From SKVJ01 sp964578745 (GTDB taxonomy: Bacteria; Chloroflexota; Dehalococcoidia; GIF9; AB-539-J10), in the NCBI GenBank assembly GCA_964578745.1, contig CAZODZ010000077.1:1-6747 (forward strand): 6,747 nt of DNA. Reading direction: 5' to 3'. This document shows positions 1 to 5,331 of the stretch, piece by piece. Positions within the stretch are counted from its first letter, which is position 1. The number at the start of each line of letters is the position of its first letter. The notes under the pieces were generated by a model. That model was not told where the DNA came from and made no database searches. It saw nothing but the letters and a program-made list of their open reading frames with translations. Both the position numbers and the translations under genes were made by a program.

Positions 1-360
1 GGCGACCTCATCGGCAGCGTTTGCACCGGAATGGATGGCTTGATGCCAGAGAAGGGCATCAACTTCCGCGCGTGACACCGTGTACATGAACGGCTCATCG
101 CATTCCCACGTGACGCTGTCGCCATCGACGCTGCGTATCACCAGCATGCGGACCTCTCTGCTCACTAATGGTTGGACTGCTTTCGGTAACAGATCGAGAG
201 CCGCCCGTGTGACGCCGCCTGCGCAGCACTTATGGTGCGGAACGCGCTCCTTTTCGAACAGCATGACCTCGAGTCCGCGTGCCGCTAGCTCCGCGGCAGC
301 AGTGCAGCCAGCGGGGCCCCCACCGATCACGACAACATCACAGGAACTCTCTTGCGCCAT
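1..360 (-). CDS. FAD-dependent oxidoreductase, geranylgeranyl reductase family (N-terminal part, cut by window edge)
   Basis: The minus strand is open from an ATG at 360 to the window edge (120 codons), so only the N-terminus is visible. Residues 8-38 form a Rossmann FAD-binding unit: a beta strand, the GGGPAG dinucleotide loop at 13-18, a helix, then a strand ending in Glu36, which in such proteins binds the adenosine ribose. Residues 41-51 (PHHKCCAGGVT) match the P-x-x-K-x-C-x-G-G segment after the FAD loop in geranylgeranyl reductase-like flavoproteins, including (bacterio)chlorophyll and archaeal lipid reductases and many bacterial members of unknown substrate. The family reduces isoprenoid double bonds; here the substrate could be a menaquinone tail or polyprenyl lipid, which is inference. 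An AGGA ribosome-binding site lies 5 bases before the ATG. An in-frame GTG 15 codons upstream is less likely because it lacks a good site. A FixC-like or other p-hydroxybenzoate-hydroxylase-fold enzyme is the main alternative. Confidence 0.85.
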   Translation of the reverse strand, partial: MAQESSCDVVVIGGGPAGCTAAAELAARGLEVMLFEKERVPHHKCCAGGVTRAALDLLPKAVQPLVSREVRMLVIRSVDGDSVTWECDEPFMYTVSRAEVDALLWHQAIHSGANAADEVA

Positions 361-421
361 TTCAGTCCTGCCATCCTGTGCCTCGGCATGTAAACAGGGG
401 AGCACCGCCGCTTGCCAGCAA

Positions 422-449
422 AGTATATGCCACCAGCCAGCAGCGTCAC
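422..449 (-). promoter_or_regulatory. Candidate sigma-70-type promoter for the reductase gene
   Basis: Read on the minus strand, GTGACG (449-444, 4 of 6 matches to TTGACA) is followed after 16 bp by TATACT (427-422, 5 of 6 matches to TATAAT). A transcript starting near 415 would have a leader of about 55 nt before the ATG at 360, with a ribosome-binding site in place. This is by pattern only. Confidence 0.4.
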
Positions 450-783
450 AGGGGGCAGGACCATCTGGGGACATCCTCAACGTCACATGTATGAATGCGC
501 GGCCGGGTGTGTGCGATGCTGGATAGTCGGGGAGTTGTCTGCCTTGGCTCCGATTCTCGTGGCTGGTGTCACTTCAATCTGCCTGGTCACTGTCCGGCCA
601 GATTGTTCCGGTGTCGTGACAGATCGACATCCAGCCGAAGCCAGGGAAGGGATTTACAACATGGGCTGCAGGACTTTGTCGCCAGGCTCCTCAACGTCTA
701 TAGCTGCGGCCTGTCCTCACTCCGCATTACTGGCCTGATCAGGCGGCCATGGAGTTCAACGTGGGCTTCATTTCAGTGAGATG
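450..783. other. Gene-free intergenic stretch between ssrA and the reductase gene
   Basis: No convincing gene is seen on either strand. The open frames here on the plus strand are short, rich in Ser, Pro, Arg and Cys, mutually overlapping, lack ribosome-binding sites and show no recognisable domain. No tRNA fold or tandem repeat was found. The only structure I can point to is the perfect palindrome listed separately. No hairpin with a U-tract follows the 3' end of ssrA on the minus strand. Confidence 0.6.
733..744. repeat. 12-bp perfect palindrome (GCCTGATCAGGC)
   Basis: The sequence is its own reverse complement and lies 40 bp past the 3' end of ssrA. It could form a short hairpin or be a dyad binding site. 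No T-run follows on either strand, so it is not a typical intrinsic terminator. Function unknown; a palindrome of this length can arise by chance. Confidence 0.35.
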
Positions 784-1136
784 TGGTGGAGGCGGGGGAG
801 AGTTGAACTCCCCGTCCAGAAGCAGGTTGCCAGAATATGCTACAGGCTTAGTCGACTGTCAATTAGTCGCCTGACCCTTGTCCGTCGACCGAGTTGAGTC
901 AAGCCATCCGGCTCATCTTACCCGGGCTTCGCCGGCCTTCACCCGGGGCACCCCGGCTTTTCGGCGCCCATTCTCAACCCGCCGGGGATGGGGTCGAGGT
1001 GGACGCGCGGCCTGTTTCTTAGGCCGCGACGGGAACTAGATCGTTCTCGTCTATTTTTTGCCACCTGTTTATTGAGGTTGATGGCACCTCAGCCTGCAAT
1101 TCTGTAGGCCCGTCTCTGTCGAACCCGCGCGCCCCC
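784..1136 (-). ncRNA. ssrA: Transfer-messenger RNA (tmRNA)
   Basis: This 353-nt RNA rescues stalled ribosomes: alanylated and bound by SmpB, it enters an empty A site and its internal frame tags the nascent protein for degradation. The 5' heptamer GGGGGCG (1136-1130) pairs fully, with one G-U, with the 3' CGCCTCC, followed by an encoded ACCA ending at 784. A T-arm with loop TTCAACT and a GGTTCGAC-type element near the 5' end fit the tRNA-like domain. PK1 is visible: stem TGAGGT (1091-1086) with ACCTCA (1078-1073), whose loop GCCATC pairs with GGTGGC (1065-1060). AAAAAATAG then leads into the tag frame, as in E. coli tmRNA. The tag stop sits at a perfect 7-bp helix (GCGGCCT 1027-1021 with AGGCCGC 1013-1007). 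Further stems with complementary loops, such as CTCGACCC with GGGTTGAG, suit PK2-PK4. It lies 23 bp downstream of smpB on the same strand; no -10 box is evident just before it, so processing from an smpB-ssrA transcript is likely. Confidence 0.97.
1019..1048 (-). other. tmRNA tag-peptide reading frame (ENDLVPVAA, stop TAA)
   Basis: By alignment with the conserved AAAAAATAG-plus-two-bases block that sets the frame in other tmRNAs, the resume codon is GAG at 1048-1046. The frame reads E-N-D-L-V-P-V-A-A then TAA (1021-1019). With the alanine carried by tmRNA, the predicted tag is A-ENDLVPVAA. Its small hydrophobic C-terminus ending in Ala-Ala fits ClpXP/ClpA-type protease recognition known for this tag family. 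The resume codon is Glu rather than the Ala found in E. coli. The frame assignment is supported by the stop codon entering the expected hairpin. Confidence 0.85.
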
Positions 1137-1159
1137 ATGCTTCGGAAGGCACCGGTGGC

Positions 1160-1627
1160 TCAGGAACGGCCACGCCGCTCCTTCACCACCCGGTCGAGTT
1201 CCCGTTCTGCGTCGCGACGCGCGATGGATTCGCGCTTGTCGTATTGTCGCTTGCCTCGCGCAACACCCAACGCCACCTTTGCGACGCCACCCTTAATGTA
1301 CAGCCGAAGCGGTACCACGGTCAAACTCTTCTGTTTCGTGAGCGCCTCGATTTCATCAAGCTCCTTACGATGGAGCAGCAGCTTGCGCTTTCGGCCTGGC
1401 TCGTGACCGGTGTAGCTGGCGGCGTCGTACGGCGCGATGTGACTGTTGAAGAGCCACAACTCACCGTTTTCTATCTTCGCGTAGGCATCGCGCAGGTTTA
1501 CACGGCCTTCGCGGATGGACTTGATCTCCGAGCCCATGAGGACCATGCCGGCCTCATAGGTGTCGCCGATCGTATAGTCATGGTAAGCTTTGCGATTAAC
1601 TGTGATTGTCCGGGTCTCTCGCGCCAT
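1160..1627 (-). CDS. smpB: SsrA-binding protein SmpB
   Basis: The 155-residue product binds the tRNA-like domain of tmRNA and mimics the missing codon-anticodon part so that tmRNA can enter the stalled ribosome. Family features are all present: an OB-fold barrel with GSEIKSIREGRVNLRDAYA at 32-50, NSHIAPY at 61-67, GHEPGRKRKLLLHRKE at 74-89, and the basic C-terminal tail GKRQYDKRESIARRDAERE (125-143) that goes into the mRNA channel. Length is typical. The frame is open 22 codons further upstream, but conserved SmpB sequence starts at MARETRTITVNRK, so the ATG at 1627 is chosen. No good ribosome-binding site precedes it; a TACAAT box 7 bases upstream suggests a leaderless message. The gene is divergent from comEA (38 bp between starts) and ssrA follows it by 23 bp, pairing protein and RNA of the same pathway. 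Confidence 0.96.
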   Translation of the reverse strand: MARETRTITVNRKAYHDYTIGDTYEAGMVLMGSEIKSIREGRVNLRDAYAKIENGELWLFNSHIAPYDAASYTGHEPGRKRKLLLHRKELDEIEALTKQKSLTVVPLRLYIKGGVAKVALGVARGKRQYDKRESIARRDAERELDRVVKERRGRS

Positions 1628-1633
1628 GCCCGA

Positions 1634-1639
1634 ATTGTA
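1634..1639 (-). promoter_or_regulatory. Candidate -10 element of smpB (leaderless start)
   Basis: TACAAT on the minus strand (5 of 6 to TATAAT) ends 7 bases before the A of the smpB ATG at 1627, which is the normal distance from a -10 box to the transcription start. The -35 region is weak (TTCTGA at 1662-1657, 17-bp spacing, 3 of 6). The predicted mRNA would start at or within a base of the start codon. Confidence 0.4.
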
Positions 1640-1665
1640 CAGCACCAGGCCTTGCCTCAGAAGGG

Positions 1666-2172
1666 ATGGCCGTGTCGGGCGCTGATCGCGCATACGTGGC
1701 TCTCATCGTCATCCTCATTACGGCCATTGGTGCTGGCCTCTACGGCTTGGAGCAGCGACAGCCATTCAACGACGAAGCCCTTGAGTTATCTGGCCCTGTG
1801 TCGATTGACGGCTCCTTCCGCGTACGTGTTGACGATGGCCTCCCGCATTCCGGGGTCTATACCATGCCCGTGGACACCACGCTCGGCGAGTTAGGTGACA
1901 TAATCGGCTCTGATGTCGGTTCCTATGAGGTGGTTGTTCAGTCGACGGCTCCAGGTGGGCAAGGTTCGCAGTGTATCGACCTCAATCATGCTGATCCGTG
2001 GCTCCTGCAGGCCCTTCCAGGTGTTGGTGAGAAACGCGCCGCTGCCATCGTCCGTTACCGCGAAGAGCACGGTGGCTTCCGCGCCACCGAGGAGCTCCTC
2101 TTCGTCGACGGCATAGGTCCAGCGACATTCGACGGGATTGAGGACTTGGTGATGGTCACAGCGTTCGAATGA
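1666..2172 (+). CDS. comEA: ComEA family DNA-binding competence protein
   Basis: ComEA is a membrane-anchored receptor that binds incoming double-stranded DNA and delivers it to the ComEC channel. In the 168-residue product, residues 9-28 are one hydrophobic anchor segment. Residues 41-92 resemble an SLBB domain (SGVYTMPVDTTLGELGDIIG at 62-81). Residues 103-163 are a helix-hairpin-helix pair, with hairpins LPGVGEKRA (117-125) and VDGIGPATF (147-155) and the typical YREEHGGF link. Start choice: ATG at 1666 directly abuts the purine-rich AGAAGGG (1659-1665), too close for a ribosome-binding site; GTG at 1672, two codons in, sits 6 bases after it and may be the true start (166 residues). The frame is open upstream to 1606, but that would overlap smpB and puts non-hydrophobic residues before the anchor. 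comEC follows after one base, so the two are an operon. The gene is probably transcribed divergently from smpB. Confidence 0.93.
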   Translation: MAVSGADRAYVALIVILITAIGAGLYGLEQRQPFNDEALELSGPVSIDGSFRVRVDDGLPHSGVYTMPVDTTLGELGDIIGSDVGSYEVVVQSTAPGGQGSQCIDLNHADPWLLQALPGVGEKRAAAIVRYREEHGGFRATEELLFVDGIGPATFDGIEDLVMVTAFE

Positions 2173-2173
2173 G

Positions 2174-4603
2174 ATGTTGCTTCTATGCCTTAGCATAGCG
2201 TTTGTGACGGGCATCGCTCTCTCCGCGGGCAAGCCCGCAGCGGTGCCTCTGGTCATCGGTCTGCTCGTTATTGGTGGGGTTGCGACGCTTGTCCTGCGGA
2301 GGCGTTCACTGTTCCTTCTCCTGCTACTCTGTGCAGCGACCCTGCTCGTGGCAGATCTGCGCTATGAACGCGCATTGCCACCTGATGGTGCGTCCATGGT
2401 GGCTTTCTACAACGGGATGGACGAGGTTGACCTGCAGGTAGAGGTCGTGGAGGAGCCGGTGCGCAAGAGCAGGTACTACGAGCTGGTGGTCGGGTCGCTT
2501 AGGCTTCTCGATGAAGGAGAGAGTCGGCCGCTGGAAGGCAAAGCCTTGGTGCGGACGCATGACCCGCGCGACTACCGCTACGGTGACTTGGTTGTCATCC
2601 ACGGTAGGCTTGAGGCGCCGGCGATTGTCGATGGCTTCGACTATCCCCGCTATCTGGCACGACGAGGCATCTACTCAGTTCTGTTCTGCCCGCAGATGGA
2701 ACCAACCGGCCGTACGTCGGCCGGGACCATCATGAGCACACTGAACGATGTCCGTACTCATCTCTCGGATGCGCTCGCACGTTCGCTACATGAGCCACAG
2801 GCCTCTCTCGCGCAGGCTCTGTTGCTTGGTGAGCGTACATCGTTGCCACGTGAGACGTCCGCCGCGTTTGCGCGTGCCGGCGCCGCCCATCTCTTGGCTG
2901 TCTCCGGACTGCACCTGGGTATCGTTGTGCTGGTGGTAGTTGCCGCCGCGCTCGCCATGATGGGTCGACGCCGTTACCTCTACGTATGGCTGGCGCTCGG
3001 CCTGCTGTGGGCCTATGCAGCACTGACCGGTCTGCGGCCGCCCGTTGTCCGCGCCGCCATCATGGCGAGCATGTTCCTGCTGGCCGAACTGGCCGGCCGG
3101 CAGAAACACGCGCCGACGGCGCTAATGCTTGCCGCAGCGATAATGGTGGCAGTAAATCCGCAGGCACTCTGGGACGTATCGTTCCAGTTGAGCATCCTTG
3201 CCATGGGTGGTCTGGTGGTGTTCTACCGGCCGCTCCATGATGGGTTCGATAGCCTGCTCGACAAGGCTCCTCGCCTCCTGGCTGCCGGCCGGCTTGTTCC
3301 GTCTGCGGCGCGGGATATCGCGGCGGGAACCATTGCGGCGACCATTGCTGTCTGGCCCGTCGGTGCGGCCACCTTCGGCATCGTGTCGCTTGTTGGCCTT
3401 CCTGTGTCGTTGCTCGTGCTGCCGGTGCTGCCTTTCGCGCTGGGTACGTCCGCGGCTGTGGCTACAGCGGCCCTGATATCGCCGATACTTGCTGCCCCCT
3501 TGGCGTGGCTTGCGTGGCTCGTGCTCACATATGTCCTCAGGGTAGTCGGACTGTTCTCCGGGCCTTCGTGGGCGGCAATAGACACGGACATCGGCATGAC
3601 CGCACTCTGTGCGTATTATGTGCTGCTCACGTGTGCTGCGATGTACTTCATGCTGCCCCACGTCCGCCCCCGAAGGCAGAGGGGTGGCGCAGTAGTGGAA
3701 ATGTCTCTTGGGGGAAGAATGCTGCGTCTGGCCGTCTTGCCCCTTGTAGTGACAGTAGGCCTCGTCGGGGCTGCATTGTCAGCGGCACCGGACGGCGCAC
3801 TTCATGTGGTGTTCCTTGACGTCGGGCAGGGCGATGCAGCACTTGTGACAAGCCCGACAGGGAGGACTGTCCTTGTCGACGGCGGACCTGACGCGGTGCG
3901 CATGTGCAGCCTGCTTGGCCGGTACATGCCCTTCTACGAAAGGCACATTGATCTTGTGGTGTCGACACAGCCCCATGCGGACCACATTGCGGGTCTCGTC
4001 GCCACGGCCGAACGGATGAATGTCAGTATGGTCGCCGCCAGTGCTGCCTGTCATGAATCCCTCCTCTACGAGCGATGGCAGCAGGCGGTGTCAAGAGAAG
4101 GGCTCGTCGTCACGCACCCGGTTTGTGGACAATCTATCGACCTGGGAGACGGCGTTGCCCTTGATTTTCTTGGCCCGAGGGCGACCGGTTACTCTGGCTC
4201 GGCGGACGACATTGACAACAATGGCCTTGTCGTACGGATCTCGTACGGGAGTGTGAGTTTTCTCTTCATGGCGGACGTTCGAGCTGACGTGGAGCGCGAC
4301 ATGGTGCGGCGCGGCCTGCCTCTGGAGAGTACGGTCCTCAAGGTGGGCCATCACGGCAGCTCGACCTCTTCGTGTCCTCAGTTCGTGGCTGCGGTCTCGC
4401 CGGAGCTGGCTGTTATCTCGGCTGGCGCCAACAACGAGTATGGGCATCCACACCTGTCCGTTCTTCAGACTCTTGAATCGCAGAAAGTCCGGTATGTGAC
4501 GACTGCCAACTGTGGCACTGTTGAGTGCGTTACTGACGGCAAGTCTCTATGGATTGTGTGCGAACGACGGTCGAGCGTGGACGAGGAATGGCAGCATAAC
4601 TGA
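2174..4603 (+). CDS. comEC: ComEC/Rec2 family DNA internalization channel with C-terminal metallo-beta-lactamase-like domain
   Basis: ComEC forms the inner-membrane channel through which one DNA strand enters during natural transformation. The 809-residue protein has the full domain order: membrane segments at about 2-17, 22-40 and 45-61; an OB-like DUF4131 region (about 85-175); the polytopic competence domain (about 190-500) with AHLLAVSGLHLGI at 238-250 and SFQLSILAMGGLV at 336-348; a further membrane segment at 517-537; and an MBL-fold domain (543-795) proposed in the family to degrade the non-transported strand. MBL motifs are FLDVGQGDAALV 547-558, LVDGG 567-571, QPHADH 599-604, MAD 699-701 and KVGHHGSSTSS 723-733. 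The first metal-binding His of HxHxDH is Gln599 (CAG at 3968), a departure from most MBL enzymes. The ATG lies one base after the comEA stop without a clear ribosome-binding site, suggesting translational coupling. The last codons run into a tRNA-like sequence. Confidence 0.96.
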   Translation: MLLLCLSIAFVTGIALSAGKPAAVPLVIGLLVIGGVATLVLRRRSLFLLLLLCAATLLVADLRYERALPPDGASMVAFYNGMDEVDLQVEVVEEPVRKSRYYELVVGSLRLLDEGESRPLEGKALVRTHDPRDYRYGDLVVIHGRLEAPAIVDGFDYPRYLARRGIYSVLFCPQMEPTGRTSAGTIMSTLNDVRTHLSDALARSLHEPQASLAQALLLGERTSLPRETSAAFARAGAAHLLAVSGLHLGIVVLVVVAAALAMMGRRRYLYVWLALGLLWAYAALTGLRPPVVRAAIMASMFLLAELAGRQKHAPTALMLAAAIMVAVNPQALWDVSFQLSILAMGGLVVFYRPLHDGFDSLLDKAPRLLAAGRLVPSAARDIAAGTIAATIAVWPVGAATFGIVSLVGLPVSLLVLPVLPFALGTSAAVATAALISPILAAPLAWLAWLVLTYVLRVVGLFSGPSWAAIDTDIGMTALCAYYVLLTCAAMYFMLPHVRPRRQRGGAVVEMSLGGRMLRLAVLPLVVTVGLVGAALSAAPDGALHVVFLDVGQGDAALVTSPTGRTVLVDGGPDAVRMCSLLGRYMPFYERHIDLVVSTQPHADHIAGLVATAERMNVSMVAASAACHESLLYERWQQAVSREGLVVTHPVCGQSIDLGDGVALDFLGPRATGYSGSADDIDNNGLVVRISYGSVSFLFMADVRADVERDMVRRGLPLESTVLKVGHHGSSTSSCPQFVAAVSPELAVISAGANNEYGHPHLSVLQTLESQKVRYVTTANCGTVECVTDGKSLWIVCERRSSVDEEWQHN

Positions 4604-4621
4604 TTCTGGATCAACCAGGCC
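4587..4621 (+). repeat. Degenerate copy of the tRNA-Gln D-loop/anticodon-arm region overlapping the comEC stop
   Basis: Aligned without gaps to 4719-4753 in the tRNA-Gln gene (offset 132), 24 of 35 positions are identical, 10 differ by transitions and only one by a transversion. The core 4600-4621 matches 18 of 22, all four differences being transitions, and includes TCTGGATCA over the anticodon loop. The comEC stop TGA (4601-4603) aligns with TGA in the anticodon stem. Outside this block the similarity fades, and no complete acceptor or T-arm can be built. It may be a decayed tandem tRNA copy or a chance resemblance; it is not a functional tRNA. Confidence 0.4.
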
Positions 4622-4664
4622 TCGGGGTCATGATGCGTCGCCCTGCATAGCAAGAGACCTCCAC

Positions 4665-4692
4665 TTGGCGCGGGGACGCCCTACGTGATAAT
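4665..4692 (+). promoter_or_regulatory. Promoter of tRNA-Gln
   Basis: TTGGCG (4665-4670, 4 of 6 to TTGACA) and GATAAT (4687-4692, 5 of 6 to TATAAT) are separated by 16 bp. The transcription start would fall near 4699, giving a precursor with about 7 nt before the mature tRNA 5' end at 4706. Confidence 0.6.
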
Positions 4693-4705
4693 CTAGATTG
4701 CACGC

Positions 4706-4779
4706 TGGGGATTAGTCTAGCGGTAGGACGGCTGACTCTGGATCAGTTAGGCCAGGTTCGAATCCTGGATCCCCAGCCA
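4706..4779 (+). tRNA. tRNA-Gln (anticodon CTG)
   Basis: All four arms fold. The acceptor TGGGGAT pairs with ATCCCCA (4769-4775); the D-arm stem is GTC/GAC around TAGCGGTAG. The anticodon stem is GCTGA/TCAGT with loop CTCTGGA, giving anticodon CTG at 4738-4740, which reads the Gln codon CAG. The T-arm stem is CCAGG/CCTGG with loop TTCGAAT. The discriminator base is G (4776) and CCA is encoded (4777-4779). It has its own promoter immediately upstream. No U-rich terminator hairpin is seen directly after it. Confidence 0.97.
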
Positions 4780-4825
4780 ATCAGTCACCTGCCGTGAACG
4801 TTCTCTCTACGTGCCTGTGTGCCTC

Positions 4826-4855
4826 TTGGTCGTGCCAGCAGGCGATGCGTATAAT
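4826..4855 (+). promoter_or_regulatory. Promoter of the small membrane protein gene (short or no leader)
   Basis: A perfect TATAAT at 4850-4855 is preceded after 18 bp by a weak -35, TTGGTC (4826-4831, 3 of 6). The start of transcription should fall near 4862, only about 5 bases before the ATG at 4867. The intervening bases contain no ribosome-binding site, so translation is probably of the leaderless type. Confidence 0.6.
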
Positions 4856-4866
4856 TGGGCCCATCG

Positions 4867-5292
4867 ATGCATGCAGCAGAGCTCCTGTACCGTGTCTGGA
4901 CTGCCTATAGCACAGGGTGGGGGCTGTGGGTGTCTGTTGGCATGTACGGTTGGTTAGTTGTTTGCCTCGCTGTCATCGCTCGGAGAAGCCGGCTCAACCT
5001 CTGGTGGCTCGCCCCCGTTCCGGTCGCCAACTTCGCCATGATGTGTGCGCTGGGCAAGCGCTCGCGCAAGTGCTTCTGGGCCCTCACGCTGCCGCTGGCA
5101 GCCATCATCATCGGTCTCACGATCTGGCTGCCATTGTGGACGATGGCGTGGCTCGTCATCTGGGCGATAGCCTGGGTCGCTGCGTGGATGGGCATCGCTG
5201 CCGAAATGGGTAAGCCCGCTGTGCTCGGCCTTCTAATTCTTGTGCCGGTCGCGAACCTCGTCCTTGTGGGTGCGCTCGCGTTTGGGGAGTAG
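4867..5292 (+). CDS. Small multi-pass membrane protein, possibly DUF5684-like
   Basis: Function unknown. The 141-residue product is mostly hydrophobic with about four membrane segments: 19-38, 46-62, 69-108 (long enough for two) and 117-138. Short basic loops (ARRSR at 38-42, GKRSRK at 63-68) would face the cytoplasm. A motif occurs twice with identical spacing, VPVAN then five residues then AL, at 51-62 and 126-137; this resembles the repeated Pro-x-x-Asn turns of DUF5684-type proteins, a tentative match. ATG at 4867 is chosen because the promoter TATAAT ends at 4855: the in-frame TTG at 4855 is the last base of that box and would be upstream of the transcript. There is no Shine-Dalgarno sequence. 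It is followed by a hairpin terminator and faces the thioredoxin gene, so it looks monocistronic. Confidence 0.8.
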   Translation: MHAAELLYRVWTAYSTGWGLWVSVGMYGWLVVCLAVIARRSRLNLWWLAPVPVANFAMMCALGKRSRKCFWALTLPLAAIIIGLTIWLPLWTMAWLVIWAIAWVAAWMGIAAEMGKPAVLGLLILVPVANLVLVGALAFGE

Positions 5293-5294
5293 GA

Positions 5295-5328
5295 AGGGGG
5301 TCGTGGAAGACCCCCTCCAGGATGTTTT
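5295..5328 (+). terminator. Hairpin terminator between convergent genes
   Basis: AGGGGGTC (5295-5302) and GACCCCCT (5309-5316) form a perfect 8-bp GC-rich stem with a 6-nt loop, starting 3 bases after the stop codon of the membrane protein gene. TTTT follows at 5325-5328 on the plus strand, so the U-tract is short and displaced. The hairpin lies in the 39-bp gap before the stop of the convergent thioredoxin gene and may serve both directions, though the minus-strand side has no T-run. Confidence 0.65.
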
Positions 5329-5331
5329 ACC

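Noticed and set aside
80..779. Several overlapping plus-strand open frames (for example 80-526, 412-738, 495-779)
   Set aside because: The first lies opposite the reductase gene and the others in the intergenic region. They overlap each other in different frames, have no ribosome-binding site, and their products have no domain-like composition.
1150..1157. CACCGGTG palindrome between smpB and ssrA
   Set aside because: Eight bases only and common by chance in GC-rich DNA; no T-run, so not a terminator.
1606..1665. Upstream start at 1606 for comEA
   Set aside because: It would overlap the smpB start by 22 bases and add 20 residues unlike a ComEA N-terminus; the membrane anchor begins just after 1666.
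1244..1894. A 216-codon plus-strand frame across smpB and the comEA start
   Set aside because: It is antisense to smpB and out of frame with comEA, both of which have clear family motifs; it is a shadow of their codon bias.
2986..3661. Long plus- and minus-strand frames inside comEC, up to 179 codons
   Set aside because: Products are rich in Arg, His and Gly with no domain, as expected from shadow frames in GC-rich coding DNA.
4855..4866. TTG start at 4855 for the small membrane protein
   Set aside because: Position 4855 is the last base of a perfect TATAAT box, so this codon would precede the transcription start.
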